Program-made: the position numbers and the translations under genes
Shown here: in pieces, positions 1 through 4,461 of the stretch
Position numbering within the stretch: position 1 is the stretch's first letter
Layout of the letters: every line of letters starts with the position of its first letter
Notes under the pieces: model-generated
Database searches by the model: none
Told to the model about the DNA's origin: nothing
Seen by the model: the letters and a program-made list of their open reading frames with translations, nothing else
Assembly: GCA_014383605.1 (NCBI GenBank)
Contig: JACNHM010000350.1
Span: 1 to 6,874 of the forward strand
From: Chloroflexota bacterium
GTDB lineage: Bacteria; Chloroflexota; Anaerolineae; UBA3071
Length of the DNA stretch: 6,874 nucleotides
Direction: 5' to 3'

Positions 1-55
1 GATGCGGCGACATCAGGCTCATGCGCACGCTTTCGACAGACACTTCCAGCAGCAT
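1..55 (-). CDS. Partial N-terminus of a probable bifunctional nuclease (BFN/DUF151) family protein
   Basis: Reading the minus strand from the ATG at 55-53 gives 18 residues, MLLEVSVESVRMSLMSPH, before the window ends. The start is supported by an AGGAG Shine-Dalgarno (plus-strand 62-66) six bases upstream and by a promoter with a perfect -10 at 127-132. The pattern 'EV-V-SVR-SLM' matches, from memory, the opening of BFN-domain (DUF151) proteins, which typically begin like 'M-EV-V-SVRVSLM-Q-RVV-LKE'. These small proteins were named for DNase/RNase activity described in plants and occur widely in bacteria, where their role is poorly defined. Only the first strand of the domain is visible, so no catalytic residues can be checked. 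The gene is divergent from the AOR gene. The start site is secure; the family call is moderate because it rests on 18 residues. Confidence 0.62.
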   Translation of the reverse strand, partial: MLLEVSVESVRMSLMSPH

Positions 56-126
56 TTGAGTCTCCTTTTTTCGGTTCTCCCGGCGCAGCACGATGCGCGG
101 TGCGAGGCCGCGGTTCGATCATCTGC

Positions 127-155
127 ATTATACCACAGGAGGGCGGGGAGGACAA
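127..155 (-). promoter_or_regulatory. Sigma70-type promoter with extended -10 for the leftward BFN-like gene
   Basis: On the minus strand a perfect TATAAT -10 box (plus-strand 127-132) is preceded directly by TGG, which gives the extended -10 form TGN-TATAAT. A TTGTCC element (plus-strand 150-155, 4 of 6 consensus bases) lies exactly 17 bases upstream of the -10. Transcription would start near position 120 and leave a leader of about 65 nt before the ATG at 55. Called by eye. Confidence 0.66.
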
Positions 156-193
156 AGCTCCAGCGGGGGAAGCAGCGGTTCTCAACCCTCGAC

Positions 194-222
194 TTGACGA
201 AAGCCGATTAAGTTGGTAAACT
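194..222 (+). promoter_or_regulatory. aor: Sigma70-type promoter for the AOR gene
   Basis: TTGACG (194-199, 5 of 6 consensus bases) is followed by a 17-base spacer and TAAACT (217-222, 4 of 6). A start near 229 would give a leader of about 170 nt ahead of the AOR ATG. The start falls just before the first inverted repeat of the leader, which fits the reading that these repeats are transcribed. The upstream edge lies about 40 bp from the divergent minus-strand -35, so a regulator binding between 156 and 193 could affect both promoters. Confidence 0.5.
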
Positions 223-231
223 GCGCTGCAG

Positions 232-352
232 TGCCGGGAGGAGTGGTGCATCAGACCGTGGATGCTCGTTTCCGGCAGCTCAGCCGATGCAGCCGATAGA
301 ACTCACTGGAGAATCGTCGGCCACATCGGCCCCCTCGGCGGAGTAGCGAGGG
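232..352 (+). promoter_or_regulatory. Structured 5' leader of the AOR gene: three successive hairpins
   Basis: Three inverted repeats follow one another in the untranslated leader. Hairpin 1 pairs TGCCGG (232-237) with CCGGCA (272-277) and has an inner stem GCATC (248-252)/GATGC (261-265). Hairpin 2 pairs GCCGATG (283-289) with CATCGGC (324-330), then a symmetric CA/CA internal loop, then GCCGA (292-296)/TCGGC (317-321). Hairpin 3 pairs CCCTCG (332-337) with CGAGGG (347-352) around a 9-nt loop. The Shine-Dalgarno follows about 40 nt later. No reading frame here looks like a gene. I could not match it to the Moco/Tuco, cobalamin, TPP, SAM or c-di-GMP riboswitch consensus from memory. It could be a regulatory RNA or a protein-binding leader; GC-rich chance pairing is possible. 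Confidence 0.45.
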
Positions 353-390
353 AAACAGAAAGCCCGAGTTCAGGCCCGCGTTTCATCACT

Positions 391-395
391 GGAGG
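391..395 (+). promoter_or_regulatory. Ribosome binding site of the AOR gene
   Basis: GGAGG lies six bases before the ATG at 402. It fixes this start, and the resulting N-terminus (MPYGYTGRILRVDL) agrees with the usual opening of AOR-family proteins. Confidence 0.8.
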
Positions 396-401
396 TGGAC
401 A

Positions 402-2327
402 ATGCCCTACGGATACACGGGAAGAATCTTACGCGTCGATCTCACTGCTGGCGATCTGTCGGTGGAGGAACCGGGAGAGAGGTTCTACCGCCGGTACATG
501 GGCGGCAGCGCCCTGGCCCTGTACTATCTGCTCCAGGAGATGCCAGGCGGGGCCGACCCGCTGGGAGCGGACAACGTGCTGGTGCTGGCGGTGAGCGTCG
601 TCACCGGTGCGCCCATCTCTGGCCAGAGCCGCTTGACTGCCGCTGCCAAGTCGCCTCTCACCGGGGCCGTGGGGGACTCCCAGGCTGGAGGGTTCTTCCC
701 GGCGGAGTTGAAGTTCGCCGGCTTCGACGCCGTGGTGATCAAGGGCCAGTCCCCGCGGCCGGTCTATCTCTGGATCCACGATGGTCAGGCCGAGTTACGC
801 GACGCGGGCCATCTGTGGGGCCGCATCACCGGCGAGGTGGAGGTGGGCATCAAAGAAGAACTGGGCGACGACAAGGTCCAGGTACTGCAGTGCGGTCCGG
901 CCGGCGAAAAGGGCGTGCGCTTTGCGGCCCTCATCAGCATGTGCAATCGGGCCAATGGCCGCACGGGCATGGGCGCGGTGATGGGCGCCAAGAAGCTGCG
1001 CGCGGTGGCCGTGCGTGGCCGGCAGCGTCCTTCTCTGGCGAACAAAGCGGCCCTGAGCGAGCTGGCCCGCTGGGGCGTGGAAGCCTTGCCTCAATCGGGC
1101 CTGGCCCGGCTGGCCAAATTCGGCACATCCAACGGCGTTCCCGGCCATCAGCAGGCGGGGCGATTGAGCACGCGCAATTTCACCAGCGGCGTTTTCGAAG
1201 ACTGGGAAGCCTTGTCCGGCGAGACCATGTACGACACCATCCTGCGCGGCGCGGCCGAAGGCCAACAGGATAGCCTGGGGCGAGACACCTGCTACGCTTG
1301 CGCTGTGCGCTGCAAGCGGGTGGTGGAAGTCACCGCGGGGCCTTACGCGGTGGATCCTCGCTACGGCGGACCGGAATTCGAGACCATTGGCCTGTTTGGC
1401 AGTGGCTGTGGCATCAGCGATCTGGTGGCGGTGGCCAAGGCCAACGAACTGTGCAACAAATACGGCGTAGACACTATCTCCTGTGGGGCGACCATTGCCT
1501 GGGCCATGGAATGCTACGAGAACGGCCTGCTCACCCTGGAGGACACCGGCGGCCTCGAGCTGCGCTTTGGCGATGCGGCGGCGATGGTGCAGATCGTGGA
1601 GATGATCGCCCAACGGGAAGGGGTCGGCGACCTGCTGGCAGAAGGCTCGGCGCGCGCCGCGGCCCGCATCGGCCGGGGCACGGAGCGCTTCCTTACGACG
1701 TCCAAACAGCAGGAAGCGGCGGCGCACATGCCGCAGGTCAAGCGGACGCTGGCCCTCATGTACGCCGTCAATCCTTTCGGCGCCGATCATCAGTCCAACT
1801 CCCACGATGGCGATTACGCTGGTGGTCTGGAGCACATGGCCCAACTGGGCTTGCTCGACCCGCAGCCGCACTTGAGCCTCAACACCGAGATGGTGCGCTA
1901 CGCCATGCTCACGCAGCACCTGCGCAGTGCCCTGGACAGCCTCACCATCTGTCACTTCTGCTTCGGCGTCGGCGGCTGGGAGCTCTATGGCCCAGACCAG
2001 TTGCTTCAGGCCATCCGGGCGATCACCGGCTGGGAGGTGAGCCTGTACGAGCTGATGAAGCTGGGTGAGCGGCGGGTGAACATGATGCGGGCCTTCAATG
2101 CTCGCGAAGGCATCGGCCGGGAGGCGGACACGCTGCCGGAGAAGTTCCACGACGTGCCACTCAGGGGAGGTGTGAGCGACGGCTATGTCATAGAGCGTCA
2201 AGAGTGGCAGCGGGCACGCGAAACCTACTATGCCATGTGTGGTTGGGACCAGGCGACCGGTTACCCCACCCGTGGCAAGCTGGAGGAGCTGGGCATCGGC
2301 TGGGTGGCCGACGCGTTGGGTCTCTGA
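402..2327 (+). CDS. aor: Aldehyde:ferredoxin oxidoreductase family tungstoenzyme
   Basis: This 641-residue protein belongs to the AOR family, whose members oxidise aldehydes to carboxylates with ferredoxin as electron acceptor, using a tungsten bis-pyranopterin and one [4Fe-4S] cluster. It has no signal peptide, so it should be cytoplasmic. The N-terminal pterin-binding domain covers roughly residues 4-208, with the family-like stretches GYTGRILRVDLT and YMGGSALALYYLL. Three cluster cysteines are in C297-Y-A-C300-A-V-R-C304. The fourth expected ligand is C517 in D512-S-L-T-I-C517, the position of the 'DxxGL(C/D)' pterin/cluster motif of Pyrococcus AOR, here with T and I in place of G and L. 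TRNF (257-260), GGPEFET (322-328), ISCGATIAWAMECYE (359-373) and GADH (460-463) also fit. Length is slightly above the usual 600-620. Subfamily and substrate cannot be assigned. No ferredoxin, MoaD-like or pterin-synthesis gene is adjacent in the window. The gene appears monocistronic, with its own promoter and leader. Confidence 0.95.
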   Translation: MPYGYTGRILRVDLTAGDLSVEEPGERFYRRYMGGSALALYYLLQEMPGGADPLGADNVLVLAVSVVTGAPISGQSRLTAAAKSPLTGAVGDSQAGGFFPAELKFAGFDAVVIKGQSPRPVYLWIHDGQAELRDAGHLWGRITGEVEVGIKEELGDDKVQVLQCGPAGEKGVRFAALISMCNRANGRTGMGAVMGAKKLRAVAVRGRQRPSLANKAALSELARWGVEALPQSGLARLAKFGTSNGVPGHQQAGRLSTRNFTSGVFEDWEALSGETMYDTILRGAAEGQQDSLGRDTCYACAVRCKRVVEVTAGPYAVDPRYGGPEFETIGLFGSGCGISDLVAVAKANELCNKYGVDTISCGATIAWAMECYENGLLTLEDTGGLELRFGDAAAMVQIVEMIAQREGVGDLLAEGSARAAARIGRGTERFLTTSKQQEAAAHMPQVKRTLALMYAVNPFGADHQSNSHDGDYAGGLEHMAQLGLLDPQPHLSLNTEMVRYAMLTQHLRSALDSLTICHFCFGVGGWELYGPDQLLQAIRAITGWEVSLYELMKLGERRVNMMRAFNAREGIGREADTLPEKFHDVPLRGGVSDGYVIERQEWQRARETYYAMCGWDQATGYPTRGKLEELGIGWVADALGL

Positions 2328-2350
2328 TGGGCGCGCCACCACATCTGCTG

Positions 2351-2394
2351 ATGCCTGGGATGACCGGGGCTGCCCTATCCCCGGGTTTTGGCAT
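2351..2394 (+). terminator. Possible terminator after the AOR gene
   Basis: CCGGGG (2364-2369) pairs with CCCCGG (2379-2384) around a 9-nt loop and is followed by GTTTT. An outer ATGCC (2351-2355)/GGCAT (2390-2394) pairing encloses it. The T run is short, so it is a weak intrinsic terminator at best. Its place, 24 bp after the AOR stop and just before a new promoter, supports the call. Confidence 0.38.
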
Positions 2395-2403
2395 GGGCAG
2401 AAT

Positions 2404-2432
2404 TTGACAAAGACGTGCCTTATCGCTAGAAT
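2404..2432 (+). promoter_or_regulatory. Strong sigma70-type promoter for the secreted-protein unit
   Basis: A perfect TTGACA (2404-2409) is followed by exactly 17 bases and TAGAAT (2427-2432, 5 of 6 consensus bases). The start would be near 2439, leaving about 60 nt before the ATG at 2501. This is the best promoter in the window, and the flanking sequence is AT-richer than the coding regions. It implies that the secreted proteins are transcribed separately from the AOR gene. Confidence 0.72.
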
Positions 2433-2490
2433 AGCTTCTTACTTGATACAGGCTTGGGTGTCTGTTTCAAGGTGATCCGGTCCACACTTG

Positions 2491-2495
2491 GGAGG
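2491..2495 (+). promoter_or_regulatory. Ribosome binding site of the first secreted protein
   Basis: GGAGG lies five bases upstream of ATG 2501. It selects that codon as the start and puts a well-formed signal peptide at the N-terminus. Confidence 0.8.
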
Positions 2496-2500
2496 TTCTG

Positions 2501-4363
2501 ATGAAGCGGGTTCGATGGTTCACTTTTCCCCTCTTGCTGGCTATTCTGTTTCCGTTCCTCAACGTACCGGGCGTCGCCGCCTGGAGCGGAGAGTTGAACA
2601 TGCCGGCCAACACACCCACCGATATATGCTGGCGTTTGGGGTATGACGTGGTTGGCTATTCACCGGCCCTTATGAACTATCCTGAAGTCGTATCGCTGAA
2701 GGCCGGCTTGTATATGGACTGGGCGACGCGTCAGTCCCCTCTTCGGCCCAATGGCATGGACTTCCTGCAGACGATACGTGTGCATCAGAAGCTGGCTTGT
2801 GGTCAGAGGTGTAACGCCAACCGGACGGCCTGTCCCTATGCCGTGCCTCATGACTACGTATACGAGCCCAGCAGGTGGGAGATCATCACAACAGCCCAGG
2901 CTAACCCCGGGTCGGTGTGGCTGATCGGCAATGAAATGGATCGTATTGATTGGGCCGAGGCCTGTCAGGACGAGATGTTGCCACAGATCTACGCTCGGGC
3001 CTATAACTACCTCTATCATCTCATCAAGGACGCCGACCCTACGGCTCAGGTGGCCATCGGCGCTGTGATCCAGGCCACGCCCTTGCGCTTGCAGTATCTT
3101 TCGATCGTCTGGGATGAGTATCAGACCCGCTACGGCGAACCGATGCCCGTGGATGTGTGGAATGTTCACAATTTCATCCTGAGAGAGAAAGCTGGCAGCT
3201 ACGGGGCTGAGATTCCGCCGGGACTGCCGGGCAACCCGCAGCAGGGAGCGTATCTAGATCGTCCCGACTCGGAGACGCACATGAACCTGGAGATCTTCGA
3301 CCAGCAAATCCGGGCCTTCCGCCAGTGGATGAAGGATCGCGGGCAGCAGAACAAGCCGCTCATCGTATCTGAGTATGGTGTGTTATATTACCATGATGGC
3401 ATGGACGACGCCGACCTCGTTCAGGGTTTCATGACAGATGCCTTCGATTACTTCTTCAACACCAAGGATTGTAGTCTGGGTTACCCTGAAGACGAATGCC
3501 GGTTGGCGCAACGCTGGATGTGGTACGTGTTGAATGAGAGGGATGAATTCAACGATCATACAGGTCTCTTCAATCCTCAGACCGGGCTTACGGAGACGGG
3601 GCAGATTTTCAGAGACTATTGTCTGGCTCACCTGGAAGAGCTAGGTTATCCCACGCCAACGCCCGAGGCAACGAATACACCCACGCCGACGCCCACGCCC
3701 ACGAACACGCCGACGCCGACGCCGACCTCCACACCCACGCCGACGGCGACACCGACGGCCACGCCGACGATGACGGCCACGCCCACGAACACGCCGACAC
3801 CGACGGATACGCCGACACTGACGCCCACGGATACACCGACGGCGACGCCCACCCACACGCCCACGGCAACGCCGACGAACACGCCGACGGTCACGCCCAC
3901 GCCGACGCATACCCCGACGTCCACGCCCACCGCGACATCTACGCCGACGCCGACGGACACGCCGACGCCCACGGACACGCCGACAGTGACGCCCACAGCC
4001 ACACCGACGAACACGCCGACGGTCACCCCCACGCCCACGGATACGCCGACGCCCACGCCCACGGCGACGCCGACGGATACACCGACCACGACGCCCACGC
4101 CGACGGACACGGCCACACCCACATCTACGCCCACGGCCACGGCGACACCGACGGCGACACCCACCGCCACGCCGCCGGCCAGGTATCTCTTCCTGCCCCT
4201 CGTCTTGCGGCAGTCCAACGCAGCGCCAACCGGCGCGTTGATGCCAACCCATCTCTCCGCACCGGCAACGTCACCAGGGAACATGCCGCCTGCTGCCGTG
4301 CTGCCCTTCTCGTCCTCGTACTCCTTTCGGTCGGGGATGGTGAGCAGAGAGTACCGGCAGTGA
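2501..4363 (+). CDS. Secreted TIM-barrel glycoside-hydrolase-like protein with long Thr/Pro tract and FLPLVLR motif
   Basis: The 620-residue product starts with a signal peptide: basic MKRVR, hydrophobic [12 protein letters not shown], likely cleavage after VAA at residue 27. Residues 28-382 form a globular domain with clan GH-A style signatures: G-N144-E145-M-D after a 'VWLI' strand (candidate acid/base), W-N-V-H223-N, and I-V-S-E291-Y-G (candidate nucleophile). The family could be GH39-like or GH128-like; the substrate is unknown. Cysteines 100, 104 and 111 cluster in an insert and may form disulphides or bind metal. Residues 384-560 are almost entirely Thr, Pro, Ala, Asp and Asn in TPT-type repeats, a flexible and possibly glycosylated linker. 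YLFLPLVLR (562-570) matches a motif I associate with the C-termini of exported Chloroflexota proteins, but here 50 residues follow it. The globular part is visibly less GC-rich than the AOR gene. Export and fold are well supported; exact activity is not. Confidence 0.85.
   Translation: MKRVRWFTFPLLLAILFPFLNVPGVAAWSGELNMPANTPTDICWRLGYDVVGYSPALMNYPEVVSLKAGLYMDWATRQSPLRPNGMDFLQTIRVHQKLACGQRCNANRTACPYAVPHDYVYEPSRWEIITTAQANPGSVWLIGNEMDRIDWAEACQDEMLPQIYARAYNYLYHLIKDADPTAQVAIGAVIQATPLRLQYLSIVWDEYQTRYGEPMPVDVWNVHNFILREKAGSYGAEIPPGLPGNPQQGAYLDRPDSETHMNLEIFDQQIRAFRQWMKDRGQQNKPLIVSEYGVLYYHDGMDDADLVQGFMTDAFDYFFNTKDCSLGYPEDECRLAQRWMWYVLNERDEFNDHTGLFNPQTGLTETGQIFRDYCLAHLEELGYPTPTPEATNTPTPTPTPTNTPTPTPTSTPTPTATPTATPTMTATPTNTPTPTDTPTLTPTDTPTATPTHTPTATPTNTPTVTPTPTHTPTSTPTATSTPTPTDTPTPTDTPTVTPTATPTNTPTVTPTPTDTPTPTPTATPTDTPTTTPTPTDTATPTSTPTATATPTATPTATPPARYLFLPLVLRQSNAAPTGALMPTHLSAPATSPGNMPPAAVLPFSSSYSFRSGMVSREYRQ
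3650..4177 (+). repeat. In-frame Thr/Pro-coding low-complexity repeat tract
   Basis: About 530 bp are built from ACG, CCG, CCC, GCG and GAC-type codons encoding units such as [12 protein letters not shown] and TPTP (residues 384-559 of the first secreted protein). Most Thr codons are ACG. The skewed composition leaves other frames open: forward His/Ala/Asp-rich, reverse Val/Gly-rich and Arg/Gly-rich. Those frames are artefacts. The tract links the catalytic domain to the FLPLVLR segment. Its repetitive nature makes it prone to length change by slippage or recombination. Confidence 0.92.
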
Positions 4364-4461
4364 CGATCTGGTAGCGACACAGGCGGGCGTTGCTGTAGGG
4401 ATCGTAGTAGCGACGTCGGTCGCTCTGACCTCGCGCCCCACACTCTTCTAGATCACTCACG
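4364..4461 (+). other. 98-bp intergenic spacer with a small palindrome
   Basis: No gene and no convincing promoter is visible. A perfect hairpin, AGCGAC (4409-4414)/GTCGCT (4419-4424) with loop GTCG, sits in the middle but has no T run after it. An 8-bp direct repeat, GTAGCGAC, occurs at 4371-4378 and again at 4407-4414. The hairpin could be a REP-like element or an RNA processing/stability structure. The lack of a terminator or promoter suggests that the two secreted-protein genes are cotranscribed. Confidence 0.45.

Noticed and set aside
2..211. Rightward 69-residue frame at the left edge
   Set aside because: It overlaps antisense to the better supported minus-strand start (Shine-Dalgarno, promoter, family-like N-terminus), crosses both promoters, and has no recognisable domain.
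229..391. Known Moco/Tuco, cobalamin, SAM or TPP riboswitch in the AOR leader
   Set aside because: I could not find the conserved sequence boxes of these classes by eye, so the leader is reported only as a structured element of unknown class.
395..1273. Overlapping plus-strand frame of 292 codons inside the AOR gene
   Set aside because: Its product is Arg/Gly-rich with no domain, and it is a frame shadow of the AOR codon bias.
795..2342. Minus-strand 515-codon open frame opposite the AOR gene
   Set aside because: The AOR protein on the plus strand is unmistakable. The antisense frame is open because of GC-rich third positions and its product is low-complexity His/Arg/Ala/Val without motifs.
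2328..2475. Short plus-strand frames after the AOR stop (2204-2407, 2230-2475)
   Set aside because: They begin inside the AOR gene in other frames, run across a terminator-like hairpin and a strong promoter, and show no domain.
3650..4177. CRISPR array or satellite DNA
   Set aside because: The repeats are short codon-level units without regular spacers and keep the reading frame throughout, so this is a protein low-complexity tract.
3619..4443. Long frames in other phases over the Thr/Pro tract (His/Ala/Asp-rich, Val/Gly-rich and Arg/Gly-rich products)
   Set aside because: These are by-products of the repeated ACG/CCG/CCC codons. Only the Thr/Pro phase continues a protein with a signal peptide and a globular domain.
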